The position numbers and the translations under genes are program-made. From NCBI RefSeq assembly GCF_000633415.1, contig NZ_AYMV01000007.1, positions 124,001 through 188,000 on the forward strand: DNA of 64,000 nt, given 5' to 3'. Within the stretch, counting starts at the first letter, position 1, and every line of letters starts with the position of its first letter. Source of the stretch: Leucobacter sp. PH1c. GTDB taxonomy: Bacteria > Actinomycetota > Actinomycetes > Actinomycetales > Microbacteriaceae. Shown piece after piece: positions 11,603-22,402 of the stretch. A model generated the notes under the pieces. It was not told the origin of the DNA and searched no databases. It saw nothing but the letters and a program-made list of their open reading frames with translations.

Positions 11603-12640
11603 CTACCGCTCCTCCCCCAGGAATCGATTCAGGTAGCGGGCGACGGCGCGCACGGCCGCGATGTTGCCGGCGTAGTCCATGCGGAGCGGGCCGAGCACGC
11701 CGAGCTTCGAGACCGACGCGCCCTCCTCCTCGTAGTTGGAGGCGATCACCGAGGCGGCCGAGAGGCCGTAGGCGCGGTTCTCACGGCCGATGGATGCGGT
11801 GACGTCGCGGCCGTCCTGCACGAGCTCGTCGAACAGGCGGAGCAGCGTGACCTGCTCCTCGATCGCCTCGAGCACGACGGGGAGGGCGCCCTGGAACTCG
11901 CCCGGGCGGGAAAGGTTCGCGGCGCCCGCGACCGCGATCCGCTCGGTGCGGTTGGCGCGCAGCTGCGTCTCGACGACGTCGAGCACGCGGCGCACGAGCT
12001 CCGCTTCGTCCGGCGTGGACCACGCGTCCACCTGCGCGGACAGCTCACCGATCGCGGCGGCGGCGGCCTCCACGTCGGCGCCCACGGCGTGCGCGGCGAT
12101 CCGGTCGCGCAGCCCGTGCACCCATGCTTCCGTCACCTGCGCGGCGGGCAGCCAGGCGATCTGCTGCTCGACCACGCCGCTCCCGAGGATGAGGACGCAG
12201 AGCACGCGGTCCTCCGCGATGGCGACGAGGTCGATGTGGCGCACGAGCGTGCGGCGGAGCGACGGGTACTGCGCCACGGCGACCTGGTTGGTCAGCTGCG
12301 CGAGCAGTCTGACCGTGCGCCCCATGACGTCGTGGAGATCGCTCGACTCGCCGAGGAACCGCTCGATCGCCGTGCGCTGCGCCGCCGTGAGGGGGCGCAC
12401 CTTCGCGAGCGTGTCGACGTAGAGCCGGTAGCCCTTGTCCGTGGGCACCCGGCCCGAGGAGGTGTGCGGCTGCGCGATCAGCTCGTCGTCCTCGAGCAGC
12501 GCCATGTCGTTCCGGATCGTCGCGGCCGAGACGCCGAACTGGTGCCGGTCCACGATCGCCTTCGAGCCGACGGGCTCGTTGGAGGAGACGTAATCGCTCA
12601 CGATCGCGTGCAGGACGGCGAGGCTGCGCTCCGAAACCAC
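11603..12640 (-). CDS. hrcA: Heat-inducible transcription repressor HrcA
   Basis: HrcA represses class I heat-shock genes by binding CIRCE operators, with GroEL as cofactor in known systems. The winged-helix N-terminus includes VGSKAIVDRHQFGVSAATIR, followed by LIAQPHTSSGRVPTDKGYR, both family hallmarks. I chose GTG 12640 (345 residues) because an excellent AAGGAGG Shine-Dalgarno lies 7 bases upstream and the protein then starts where its relatives do. The open frame continues upstream through the CIRCE element and cannot be coding there. A CIRCE inverted repeat 28 bp upstream indicates autoregulation of hrcA-dnaJ-rsmE. Confidence 0.97.
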   Translation of the reverse strand: MVSERSLAVLHAIVSDYVSSNEPVGSKAIVDRHQFGVSAATIRNDMALLEDDELIAQPHTSSGRVPTDKGYRLYVDTLAKVRPLTAAQRTAIERFLGESSDLHDVMGRTVRLLAQLTNQVAVAQYPSLRRTLVRHIDLVAIAEDRVLCVLILGSGVVEQQIAWLPAAQVTEAWVHGLRDRIAAHAVGADVEAAAAAIGELSAQVDAWSTPDEAELVRRVLDVVETQLRANRTERIAVAGAANLSRPGEFQGALPVVLEAIEEQVTLLRLFDELVQDGRDVTASIGRENRAYGLSAASVIASNYEEEGASVSKLGVLGPLRMDYAGNIAAVRAVARYLNRFLGEER

Positions 12641-12667
12641 TGACCCTCCTTGCACGATCCGAATGGG

Positions 12668-12694
12668 TTGGCACTCCCGAACCCTGAGTGCTAA
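12668..12694. promoter_or_regulatory. CIRCE operator
   Basis: The minus strand reads TTAGCACTC, nine bases, then GAGTGCCAA. The consensus is TTAGCACTC-N9-GAGTGCTAA, so 17 of 18 arm bases match. A TAGACT -10 hexamer (12699-12694) touches the left arm, so bound HrcA would block the promoter directly. The hemW-hrcA gap of 109 bp contains little else. Confidence 0.93.
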
Positions 12695-12749
12695 GTCTAG
12701 CGCAGCGCCCCGCGGGCGCACGGCGGCTCGCTGAGAGCGAACCGGCGCT

Positions 12750-13976
12750 TCACCCGCCGAGCAGGCGGTGCACAACGGTGTCGGCGAGCAGCCGCCCGCG
12801 CAGCGTCGGCACGATCCGTCCGGCGATCGCCGCGCGCCCGTCGACGAGCCCGTCGGCGATGAGCTGCGGCACGGCGCGACGTTCCTCGGGCGTGAGCGTC
12901 TCCGTCGCGAGTCCCTCGGCGATCCGCGTCTCGAGCAGCACCCGCTCCTCGCGGCGCGCCTCGGGCGTGAGTGTCTCGCGCGCGTGGGCGGGCGAGATCT
13001 CGGCGTGCACGCGACTCGCGTAGGCGCCGGGGTGCTTCACGTTCCACCAGCGCACGCCGCCGATGTGGCTGTGCGCGCCGGGGCCGGCCGCCCACCAGTC
13101 CTCCCCCGTCCAGTAGGAGAGGTTATGGCGGGACCGTGTCTCGGGCGAGCGCGACCAGTTGCTGATCTCGTACCACTCGAGCCCCGCCGCACGGAAGCGC
13201 GCATCAGCCAACTCGTACATCTCGGCGTGGAGATCCTCGTCGGGCTCTGCGACCTCGCCGCGCCGGATCTGGCCCGCGAGCTTCGTGCCGGTCTCCACGA
13301 TGAGCGCGTAGGCGGAGATGTGATCCGGGTCGCAGGCGAGCGCCGCGTCGAGCGAGCGCTCCCAATCGGCGAGCGACTCACCCGGCGTGCCGTAGATGAG
13401 GTCGACGCTCACCTGCAGCCCGGCCTCCTTCACCCAGGCCACGACCTGCGGCACGCGCTCGGGCGTGTGCGTGCGATCGAGCGTACGGAGCACGTGCGGC
13501 ACGGCCGACTGCATTCCCACGCTCACTCGCGTGAAGCCCGCCGCGGCGAGCTCCTGCAGGTATGCGGCGTCGACCGAGTCGGGGTTCGCCTCGGTGGTCA
13601 CCTCGGCGCCGGGCGCGAGGCCCCACTCCGAGCGAATCGTGCCGAGCATCGCGGTGAGGTCCGATGCGGGCAGCAGCGTGGGCGTGCCGCCGCCGAAGAA
13701 GACCGTGGAGACGGGCCGCTCGGGCAGGCCTGCCTCGCGCAGCACGCGTGCGCCGAAGCCGAGCTCCCACTGCACCTGCTCGGCGTACTCGTCGCGGCGG
13801 GTGCCGCCGAGCTCGCTCGCCGTGTACGTGTTGAAGTCGCAGTAGCCGCACCGCACCCGGCAGTAGGGCACGTGGACGTAGACGCCGAAGCGCCGGTCCT
13901 CGGCTCCCGCCAGAACGCTCGCGGGGAGTGCGCCGTTCTCCGGTGCCGGGTCGCCCTCAGGCAGTGCGCTGGGCAT
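12750..13976 (-). CDS. hemW: Radical SAM heme chaperone HemW
   Basis: HemW is the radical-SAM protein related to oxygen-independent coproporphyrinogen oxidase and now viewed as a heme-trafficking chaperone. The cluster-binding motif is CRVRCGYCDF near residue 40 (CxxxCxxC). FFGGGTPTLL, TTEANPDS and VSVGMQS follow in the expected order. The 408 residues include the C-terminal HemN-like domain with NLSYWTGEDWWAAGPGAHS. The full coproporphyrinogen oxidase type usually has CxxxCxxCxC; here the fourth position is F, which favours HemW. It lies 21 bp after the DUF1990 gene, in the conserved lepA-hemW-hrcA order. Confidence 0.93.
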   Translation of the reverse strand: MPSALPEGDPAPENGALPASVLAGAEDRRFGVYVHVPYCRVRCGYCDFNTYTASELGGTRRDEYAEQVQWELGFGARVLREAGLPERPVSTVFFGGGTPTLLPASDLTAMLGTIRSEWGLAPGAEVTTEANPDSVDAAYLQELAAAGFTRVSVGMQSAVPHVLRTLDRTHTPERVPQVVAWVKEAGLQVSVDLIYGTPGESLADWERSLDAALACDPDHISAYALIVETGTKLAGQIRRGEVAEPDEDLHAEMYELADARFRAAGLEWYEISNWSRSPETRSRHNLSYWTGEDWWAAGPGAHSHIGGVRWWNVKHPGAYASRVHAEISPAHARETLTPEARREERVLLETRIAEGLATETLTPEERRAVPQLIADGLVDGRAAIAGRIVPTLRGRLLADTVVHRLLGG

Positions 13977-13997
13977 CGCGTGCTCCGCCTCTCGCGC

Positions 13998-15055
13998 TCA
14001 CGAGTTCCGGGGCGAGCTCGGGCGCCGCTGGTGCGTCTGAGCCGAAGGCGCGGGAGCCTCGGGGGCGTCGCTCCCGGGTGCGGGATCGTCGTTCGCGACG
14101 CCCGCTGCGGGCAGCTCGATCTCGGCCGTCACGATCGGGGCGTCGGCGTCCGTGTCGGTGTCGGGTTCGGCGTCGTTCGCGGGCTCCTCATCCGCCGGCG
14201 TCACCTCGACGGTGGGCGCTGGCTCCTCGGCGTCGGCGGTTTCCGTCTCGATGGGAGCGGCGGGCTCCGCCTCCACGGGGGCGGCGGGCTCCGCCTCGAC
14301 GTCAGCCACGGGCTCCGTCTCGATGGGAGCGGTCGCCTCGGGAGCAGTGTCGCCGCCAGCAGCACCTTCGGTGGGCTCGCCAGCTTCGCCCGCCGCGCCG
14401 AGCGCGGGGCCGGTCTGCGCACCGGGCAGCAGGGCTGCGAGCTGGGCACGGACCGCGGCAACGGCGTCGCGCACCTCGGCGCGCGCCCGGAGCCCGAACA
14501 GGCCGCTCTTGGGGGCCGCGAGGAAGCCGCGTGCCACCGCCCAGACGGTGTCGTCGTCGCGGAGTTCGATCGTGAAGAGCTGCTCGCCCACGGCGCCGCG
14601 CTCGTCGCTCGTGCCCCACGCGAAGCCGATCACGCGGGCCTCGGTGATCGTGTAGATCACGAGCAGGTCCCGATCCTCCGAACCGGGCGCGCTCAGCGTC
14701 GCCGTCGTCCCGGCGACCACGAAGGGCTCGCCGCCCGGCCCGAAGTGCTCTTCGGGCTCCGCGGCCGCCTGCGGCTGTCCGTCGCTGTCGAACTGCGGCC
14801 CCTGATAGGCGGCCCCGGTGCCGCGCTCGCGCTCGCGCACGGTGGCGCCGGCGCCGCGCTGGGCCCCCCAGGTCATCAGCAGGCTCGACGCAACGATGAA
14901 GCGATCCTGGCCGCTGCCGAGTCGGAGCTCCTCCTGGTACGGGGTGCTGCCCTCGGGCGGGAAGCGGAGCAGATCGGGTGCGCGCGACGCCCCCACCGCG
15001 GCGTACGCGACGGGCATCTCGACGTGGCTGCGGCGCCGACCGCTCGGCGCCTCGC

Positions 15056-15059
<4 letters not shown>
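13998..15059 (-). CDS. DUF1990 family protein with acidic Pro/Ala/Glu tail
   Basis: Residues 15 to about 215 form a DUF1990 domain, a soluble family of unknown function often found beside lepA and hemW in actinobacteria. Recognisable parts are [31 protein letters not shown] and the [29 protein letters not shown] stretch (about 135-165). The remaining 135 residues are a low-complexity tail of Pro, Ala, Glu, Asp and Thr, with repeated [16 protein letters not shown] units that are visible as DNA repeats near 14250-14300. I chose GTG 15059, which overlaps the lepA stop (GTGA). ATG 15017 is the alternative and would remove 14 residues. The tail is unusual for the family. Confidence 0.72.
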
Positions 15060-16906
<1,847 letters not shown>

Positions 16907-16914
16907 TGTGAGCC

Positions 16915-16920
16915 ATTATC
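16915..16920 (-). promoter_or_regulatory. -10 hexamer of lepA
   Basis: GATAAT on the minus strand, 8 bases before the lepA ATG. It is the closest match to TATAAT among the promoters near starts in this window. Confidence 0.45.
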
Positions 16921-17088
16921 GCACGGCGCAGCGCCGAGATGTCCATTGCGCGCGCGTGCGCGCGGCGCGCGGAGGATAAGGGCCCGGCGACGACTCTGTG
17001 GGCGACGGATTGCGATCGGGTCGACAGCGAGCCGCGACACGCGACGCGACGCGCCCCGTCTCGCCGAGCGAAGCGCCTCGGTCTCTGC

Positions 17089-17136
17089 TAGAGTTGGCTC
17101 TTGGCTTGCGTGTGGCTCACACCACACAACCCGCAA
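17089..17136 (+). promoter_or_regulatory. rpsT promoter and leader hairpin
   Basis: The 294-bp lepA-rpsT gap holds a TAGAGT -10 candidate (17089-17094). A leader hairpin follows: TTGCG and TGTGG (17106-17115) pair with CCACA (17122-17126) and CGCAA (17132-17136). About 100 nt of leader precede the rpsT start. S20 synthesis is autoregulated in E. coli; a similar role here is only inference. I see nothing else in this gap. Confidence 0.4.
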
Positions 17137-17200
17137 GGTGCCCTCTCTCGCCGCGCGGATCCATCTGTTTCACCCGTACCGGATAAGGACACACCACAAC

Positions 17201-17461
17201 GTGGCAAACATCAAGTCGCAGATCAAGCGCATCAAGACCAACCTGAAGGCGACTGAGCGCAACAAGGCGTACAAGAGCGAGCTCCGCACCGCGGTCCGCG
17301 CGACCCGCACCGCGATCGCCGCTGGCGACAAGGCGCTCGCGCAGGAGAAGCTGCAGGTTGCCGGCCGCAAGCTCGACAAGGCTGTGTCGAAGGGCGTCAT
17401 CCACAAGAACCAGGCCGCGAACCGCAAGTCGGCTCTCGCGAAGAAGGTTGCTGCGCTCTAA
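17201..17461 (+). CDS. rpsT: 30S ribosomal protein S20
   Basis: S20 is a primary 16S rRNA-binding protein of the small subunit. The 86-residue product [20 protein letters not shown] is Lys/Arg-rich, helical and of normal length. The start is GTG 17201, 11 bases after an AAGGA Shine-Dalgarno. The frame is open far upstream, but only this part is real because the remainder is antisense to lepA. It is monocistronic: a terminator follows and holA converges on it. The order holA-rpsT-lepA is conserved in actinobacteria. Confidence 0.97.
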   Translation: MANIKSQIKRIKTNLKATERNKAYKSELRTAVRATRTAIAAGDKALAQEKLQVAGRKLDKAVSKGVIHKNQAANRKSALAKKVAAL

Positions 17462-17494
17462 GCTTCCAGCTCGCTGATCCTCCGGGATCGCCCA

Positions 17495-17524
17495 TGAGGG
17501 GCTCCGCTTCGGCGGGGCCCCTCA
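17495..17524 (+). terminator. Terminator after rpsT
   Basis: TGAGGGGC pairs with GCCCCTCA, and the stem is extended towards a TTCG tetraloop. It lies 34 bp after the rpsT stop. No long T-run follows. It could also serve the convergent holA transcript. Confidence 0.7.
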
Positions 17525-17599
17525 GTGCGTGTATGGGGGCTGCGCACCCGTGACGACGCGCCCACGGGCTCCGATCCGTGGGCGTGCTCCCGGGTCGCG

Positions 17600-18613
17600 C
17601 TAGCGGGCGCGACCGCGACGGGCGACGAGGAGCACGAACTTCTCCAGCGCGTACTCGGGATCCCGCGTGCCGCCCTTGAGCATCCATTCGGTCTCCGCCG
17701 CCTGGTCGATGCAGCGGGCGAGGTCGCCCTCGCGCCAGCCCCGCACCTCGCGCTGGGCGCGTTCGACCTGCCAGGGCGCCATGCCGAGCTCCTTCGCGAG
17801 CTGGCCGGAGCTCCCCGTCGCCCCGTAGACGCGCGCGAGGGCGCGCACCTTCATGTTGAGCGCCGCGAGCAGCGGGATGGGGTCCGTGCCCGTGGACAGT
17901 GCCTGGCGCAGCAGCACGAGCGCGTCGGCGCCCCGGCCCGCGGTCGCCGCATCGGCCACACGGAACGCGTTCGTCTCCACCCGGCCCTCGGTGGCGCGGT
18001 TCACCTCGTCCTCGGAGATCCGCGCCCCCACGTCCGAGACGAGCTGGGCGCAGGCGCCCGCGAGCTCGCCGATTCCGCCGGAGTAGGCCGCGGCGAGCAT
18101 GCGCGAGGCACCGGGCGTGGCCTGGGCGCCGAGGCGGCGGAACTCGGCCTGCACGAACGCGAGCCGGTCGGCATCCTTCTTCACCTCGGCGCAGGGAATC
18201 TCGATGCTGCCGCCCGTGCCCTTGCGGATGAGATCGAGCAGCGCCTTGCCGCGCTGACCACTCGCATGACGCAGCACGAGCACCGTGTCCTCCGCGGGCT
18301 CGGCGATGTAGCGCTTCGCGTCCTCGATGAACGCGTCAGAGCACTTCTCCACCGCGTCGACGCGGATGAGGCGCGGCTCGGCGAACAGCGAGGGGCTTGC
18401 CACGGTGAAGAGCTCCCCCGCCGCGTAGCTGGCGGCATCGATGTCGTGCACCTCGAGCTCGGGGTGCTCCGCAAGCAGCTGCGTGCGAATCGACTGGCCC
18501 GCCCGGTCTGCGAGGAAGCCCTCCGGTCCGCTCACGAGGACGACGGGTGCCGGGCGCGCCTCGGACCAATCGATCTGAGGAGCCTTCGCTGAGGTACTTC
18601 GTGCTGCTGCCAC
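17600..18613 (-). CDS. holA: DNA polymerase III subunit delta
   Basis: HolA is the delta subunit of the clamp loader, which opens the beta clamp. Visible family features are the N-terminal PVVLVSGPEGFLADRAG (degenerate P-loop), the DTVLVLRH and GKALLDLI region, and the C-terminal QVERAQREVRGW stretch of the collar domain. I chose GTG 18613 (337 residues): TAGGCT ends 7 bases before it, matching the leaderless pattern seen throughout the window. ATG 18643 would add ten residues and overlap comEC. The gene follows comEC, as usual, but has its own promoter-like element inside the comEC end. Confidence 0.9.
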   Translation of the reverse strand: MAAARSTSAKAPQIDWSEARPAPVVLVSGPEGFLADRAGQSIRTQLLAEHPELEVHDIDAASYAAGELFTVASPSLFAEPRLIRVDAVEKCSDAFIEDAKRYIAEPAEDTVLVLRHASGQRGKALLDLIRKGTGGSIEIPCAEVKKDADRLAFVQAEFRRLGAQATPGASRMLAAAYSGGIGELAGACAQLVSDVGARISEDEVNRATEGRVETNAFRVADAATAGRGADALVLLRQALSTGTDPIPLLAALNMKVRALARVYGATGSSGQLAKELGMAPWQVERAQREVRGWREGDLARCIDQAAETEWMLKGGTRDPEYALEKFVLLVARRGRAR

Positions 18614-18620
18614 GGAGACC

Positions 18621-18626
18621 AGCCTA
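18621..18626 (-). promoter_or_regulatory. -10 hexamer of holA
   Basis: TAGGCT overlaps the comEC stop codon and lies 7 bases before the holA GTG. It would uncouple holA from com expression. Confidence 0.45.
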
Positions 18627-21122
18627 GCCGGGGCCTCCGACATCGGATCCGTCGACACGGGCAGGCTGCTGTGCCCAGACGCGGAGCGCGCCCGGACGCC
18701 CGGATACCGCGATGGTTCCCTCCCGGTCGGTGCGGTGCACGATCGACCCCGCGTCCGCGAGCGCGTCGAGGGTCTCGCGGGCCGGGTGCCCGTACGTGTT
18801 GTCGACGCCCGAGGAGATGAGCGCAACTCCCGCCCCGACGCTCCGGGCGAAGCAGGGGTGCTGGTCCCGCGAGCCGTGATGTGCGACCTTCAGCACATCA
18901 GCGGTGACGTCGACCGCGGAACCGGCCGCGGCGCACACCCCGCCGCCGAGGAACGCGCGCTGCGCGTGCTCGCCGGTGTCCCCCGTGAGGAGCACAGTGA
19001 GTGCTCCGGCGCGGACGCGCAGCACGACGCTGGAGTCGTTGGGGTCGGTGGGCCTGCGGTCCGGCGAGGGCGCGAGCACCTCCCACCGCAGCGCGGTGCC
19101 GCCGCGGTCCCCCGTCGCGGCGACCCGGGTGGGCACACCGGCGCCTGCGAGCTGTCGCACGAGCGGTCGCGCAGGTCCATCGGCGAGATTCTCCGGCGCG
19201 ATGAGCGCGGCGTCCGCGCGGCCCAGGACCGCCGACAGTGCGCCGAAGTGATCCCGGTGATCGTGGGTGATCACGAGGAGTGCGAGCCGATCGATGCCGA
19301 AACGGTCGAGGCAGGCGTTCAACGGCTCGATGTGTTCGCCGGTGTCGACGAGCATGGTCTCCTCGGGGTGCGCCGGGTCCCGGACCAGCACGGCGTCTCC
19401 CTGTCCCACGTCGCAGGCGACGACGCTCCAGTCGGACGGCGGCCCGAGTCGGCTCGCCGCGGGGATCACGAGCGTCGGGCCGAGCAGCACCCCGACGCCG
19501 AGCCCGAGGCTCGCGAAGGCCCAGCGGAGCACGGGCCGCGCGAGAGCGGTCCGTGCGGGCACGGCTCGCCCCCGGCCCGCGCCTCGCGCGCGGCACGGGC
19601 GCCGGGGTCCGTGCGGTCCCCGTGCTGGTCGCCGCCCCCACGGCAGTGCCCCCGGCCCGGGCCAGCCGTGCCGCACGAGCGCCCCGACCCCGAACAGCAC
19701 CAGGAGCTCCGCCGCGAGGAGCAGCAGCGCGCCGCCCGGACCGCCGGGCCACTGCCAGCGAGCGAGCGGGAGCTGTGAGCACACGACTGCGGTAGCTTCG
19801 ACCCAGCGGGCGGGCAGCGCCGCCGCCGTGAGCGCTCCGGAGCCGAGGGCGGGCAGGACGGGGAGGAGGATGAGCGCGAGCACCCCGAGCCCCGTGCCCC
19901 AGGGCGCTGCGGGAGCGGTGAGCACGTTCGCGAGGACGCTCACGGCGGGCAGGCCGGGCTCGAGGAGCAGCAGGATGGGCCCGCAGGCGAGCTGCGCGAG
20001 GAACGCGACGGCGATCGGGAGCGCGAGCGCGCGCGGACACCGGAGACGGACCCGCAGCCCGTCGGCGAGCGGAGCGGCGCCTCCGAGGATCGCGCCGGTC
20101 GCCGCGACCGACAGGGCAAAGCCGGGCTGGAGGGACTGCCACGGGTCTGCGCAGAGGAGCACGAGGATCGCGACGCCGAGCGCGGGGAACGCGGCCGGTC
20201 GCCTGCCGCCGAAGCCGGAGACGAGGACGACGGCACCCATGATCGCCGCGCGCTGCACGCTCGCATCGGGCCCGACGAGCAGGACGAACGCGCCGAGCGC
20301 CGTGCACTGGAGCACCGCCCGCCAGCGTCGCCCCACGCGCAGCCACCCGAGGCCCCAGCCGATCGCCCCCGTGATGAGCGCACAGTTCGCCCCGGAAACC
20401 GCGACCAGGTGGGTGAGGCCGCTCGCGCGCATCGCGGAGCTGAGCGGCTCCGCAACGAGCGACGTGTCCCCGACCGCGAACCCCGGCACGAGCGCCGCTC
20501 CGGCATGATCGGCCGCGGCCGCACCGAGCCGCGTCCGCAGTTCGCCGGCCAGCTCGCTCAGCGGCGGTCCTGGCGCGCGGAGTGCGACGGAGCGAACGCG
20601 GATCCCGGCGGCCGCCGATGACGCGGGGTCGAGCGGAACGAACTCGCCGCGCACGCCGAGGCGGGCACCGGGCACCCACGTGGCCTCACCGCAGGCGGGC
20701 GCCGTCTCACCGCACCAGAGCACCACGTCCGTCCCAGCTTCGGGCCCCGGGGACATGATCGCGCCCCGCGCCCAGCGCGTTCCTAAGGCACCCACCCCCG
20801 GATACGACTCGAGCTCCACCTCGAACTCGTCCGCCGCCGCTCCCTCAACGGGCAGGGCCGACGCCCGGAGCGCGGCACGGGCCCCCTCGGCGCGTTCGAT
20901 CTGCGCACCGAGCAGGCAGATCGCGGCACAGGCGATGAGGATCGGCGCGGCCCACGGGAGCCATGCGCGCAGGGGTGGCGAACAGGCGCACAGCAGCACG
21001 AGGAGACCGAGCGCCGCCGCGGTGCACGCCATGACGCGTCCGACCCCGGGGAACGGGATCGCGGCCGCGCACGCGAGCCAGGCGAGCAGCGCCGGGGCGA
21101 GCAGGCGCCACGTCCCGGGCAC
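18624..21122 (-). CDS. comEC: ComEC/Rec2 DNA internalisation channel
   Basis: ComEC forms the membrane channel through which single-stranded DNA enters during transformation. The 832-residue protein has an N-terminal set of membrane segments with an extracellular OB-like (DUF4131) region. The Competence domain follows, with SGLTHLVAVSGANCALI near residue 240 and many helices. A C-terminal metallo-beta-lactamase domain contains VACDVGQGDAVLV and the ligand motif THDHRDH. I chose GTG 21122, which shares a base with the comEA stop (TAGTG). All domains look intact, so the gene is not visibly decayed. Whether the organism is competent cannot be told. Confidence 0.93.
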   Translation of the reverse strand: MPGTWRLLAPALLAWLACAAAIPFPGVGRVMACTAAALGLLVLLCACSPPLRAWLPWAAPILIACAAICLLGAQIERAEGARAALRASALPVEGAAADEFEVELESYPGVGALGTRWARGAIMSPGPEAGTDVVLWCGETAPACGEATWVPGARLGVRGEFVPLDPASSAAAGIRVRSVALRAPGPPLSELAGELRTRLGAAAADHAGAALVPGFAVGDTSLVAEPLSSAMRASGLTHLVAVSGANCALITGAIGWGLGWLRVGRRWRAVLQCTALGAFVLLVGPDASVQRAAIMGAVVLVSGFGGRRPAAFPALGVAILVLLCADPWQSLQPGFALSVAATGAILGGAAPLADGLRVRLRCPRALALPIAVAFLAQLACGPILLLLEPGLPAVSVLANVLTAPAAPWGTGLGVLALILLPVLPALGSGALTAAALPARWVEATAVVCSQLPLARWQWPGGPGGALLLLAAELLVLFGVGALVRHGWPGPGALPWGRRPARGPHGPRRPCRARGAGRGRAVPARTALARPVLRWAFASLGLGVGVLLGPTLVIPAASRLGPPSDWSVVACDVGQGDAVLVRDPAHPEETMLVDTGEHIEPLNACLDRFGIDRLALLVITHDHRDHFGALSAVLGRADAALIAPENLADGPARPLVRQLAGAGVPTRVAATGDRGGTALRWEVLAPSPDRRPTDPNDSSVVLRVRAGALTVLLTGDTGEHAQRAFLGGGVCAAAGSAVDVTADVLKVAHHGSRDQHPCFARSVGAGVALISSGVDNTYGHPARETLDALADAGSIVHRTDREGTIAVSGRPGALRVWAQQPARVDGSDVGGPG

Positions 21123-22222
21123 TAAGGCACCACCTGCGCGCGCAGGCCCTCGAACGTCTTCGGGCCGATCCCGGGCACCTGCATGAGCTCGTCCACCGAG
21201 CCGAACCCGCCGTTCGCGGATCGCCACTCCAGGATCCTGGCGGCGAGGGCGGGCCCGATGCCGGGAAGCGATTCCAGCTCGCCCGCGCTTGCGGAGTTCA
21301 GGCTGAGCGAGCCACCGGGCACCGGGCCGCCCGAACCCGAGCCACCGGGAGACGTACCCGAGGCGTCTGCTTCGCGCACGGAATCGGCGCGCAATGGATC
21401 TAACTCCACCGGATCATCGAGCGTCGGAACGCGGAGCTGCTCGCCATCGACCACCGCCCGCGCGAGATTGAGATCGTCGATCCGCGCGTTCGGCGCCGCA
21501 CCACCCGCCGCCTCGATCGCGTCCGTCACCCGGGCGCCGCCCGGCAGCTCGACAACGCCCGGCTTCCGCACCGCTCCCACAACGTGCGCGAGCAGGCGCG
21601 CCGCCGCGGGCGCGCGGGAGTCGGGCGACCGCGCCATCTCGTCTCCCTCCGTCGCCCCGCTGCCGAGTGCGGCAGTCGCCCCGCTCTCCCCGAGGGACGC
21701 GTGCTCCTCTCCGGGCCGGGACGCGCCGCTCGGCTGCGGCACGCCACTTCCCGCCTCGACCCCGCCGGACTGCGCGAGCGCGACCACCACGGCGACCGCC
21801 ACTGCCGCCACGAAGAGCACGATTCCGGTGCCGATCGGTGCCTGCACGGCGCGCGCGATCACCTCACGTACCGGGATGAGTCCTTTCCACCGGAGCACCG
21901 GGCGGGCCGCGCCCCCACCGGGCGGCATCCCCTCGGACCAGCGGCCACCCGCCTGCGCAGCGTCCTCGGGCCCCGCCGAGCGATCCCACTCGGCCAGGAG
22001 CCGCTCCGCGGCCGCGGATCCCTGGAACGCCCGCACCCGCGCGTCGCGCCCGGCCGCAGCAGTGGAGGCCAGTGCAGGGGGTGCCTCCACGGGCGGCACC
22101 TCCGCGGGCGCCGCCGCGACCGGCACGACCGCGACAGGCACGACATCGATGGGCTGCGACGCCTCGGGCGCGGACGCACCGCCGTGTGAGCCGCGAGGCA
22201 CGGGGCGCTGGTGAGGAGGCAT
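21122..22222 (-). CDS. comEA: ComEA DNA-binding competence protein, long N-terminal extension
   Basis: ComEA binds double-stranded DNA at the cell surface and hands it to ComEC. The order is: a proline/alanine-rich, probably cytoplasmic region of about 125 residues; one membrane helix (IGTGIVLFVAAVAVAVVVAL, about 133-152); a Ser/Gly linker; an SLBB domain (VVGAVRKPGVVELPGG onward, about 212-265); and the C-terminal double helix-hairpin-helix (LNSASAGELESLPGIGPALA and VPGIGPKTFEGL). At 366 residues it is longer than many homologues because of the N-terminal region. The 180-bp gap upstream separates it from the divergent AraC gene. Confidence 0.9.
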   Translation of the reverse strand: MPPHQRPVPRGSHGGASAPEASQPIDVVPVAVVPVAAAPAEVPPVEAPPALASTAAAGRDARVRAFQGSAAAERLLAEWDRSAGPEDAAQAGGRWSEGMPPGGGAARPVLRWKGLIPVREVIARAVQAPIGTGIVLFVAAVAVAVVVALAQSGGVEAGSGVPQPSGASRPGEEHASLGESGATAALGSGATEGDEMARSPDSRAPAAARLLAHVVGAVRKPGVVELPGGARVTDAIEAAGGAAPNARIDDLNLARAVVDGEQLRVPTLDDPVELDPLRADSVREADASGTSPGGSGSGGPVPGGSLSLNSASAGELESLPGIGPALAARILEWRSANGGFGSVDELMQVPGIGPKTFEGLRAQVVP

Positions 22223-22361
22223 GCGGAAACCGTAGGCGGTGCGCGGCGACGCCGATGGCCCGGGGCCGCGGCGGGCGGCGAGCTGGGGAGAAACCGGGAG
22301 TCGCGAGCGCTGTGGGCGGGGCCCGCGGCGCGTGCGGACCCCGCCAACGTATTCATCGGAC

Positions 22362-22380
22362 TAAAGTAAGGGGAGACTAA
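22362..22380 (+). promoter_or_regulatory. Candidate iron (IdeR/DmdR-like) box and -10 of the siderophore regulator
   Basis: Read on the minus strand the 19-mer starts TTAG and ends TTTA. By eye it agrees with the TTAGGTTAG-C-CTAACCTAA type consensus at about 12 of 19 positions. It overlaps a TAAAGT -10 candidate 35 bp before the AraC ATG. The match is modest, but the location before an iron-uptake locus is suggestive. Confidence 0.35.
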
Positions 22381-22402
22381 GTTTCCATCACGAAGGCCGT
22401 CC

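Noticed and set aside
12641-12775. N-terminal extension of HrcA by 45 codons
   Set aside because: It would run through the CIRCE operator and promoter, and the GTG at 12640 has a very good Shine-Dalgarno.
18614-18826. Longer HolA start points up to 18826
   Set aside because: These lie inside comEC in another frame; the family N-terminus and the promoter spacing support GTG 18613.
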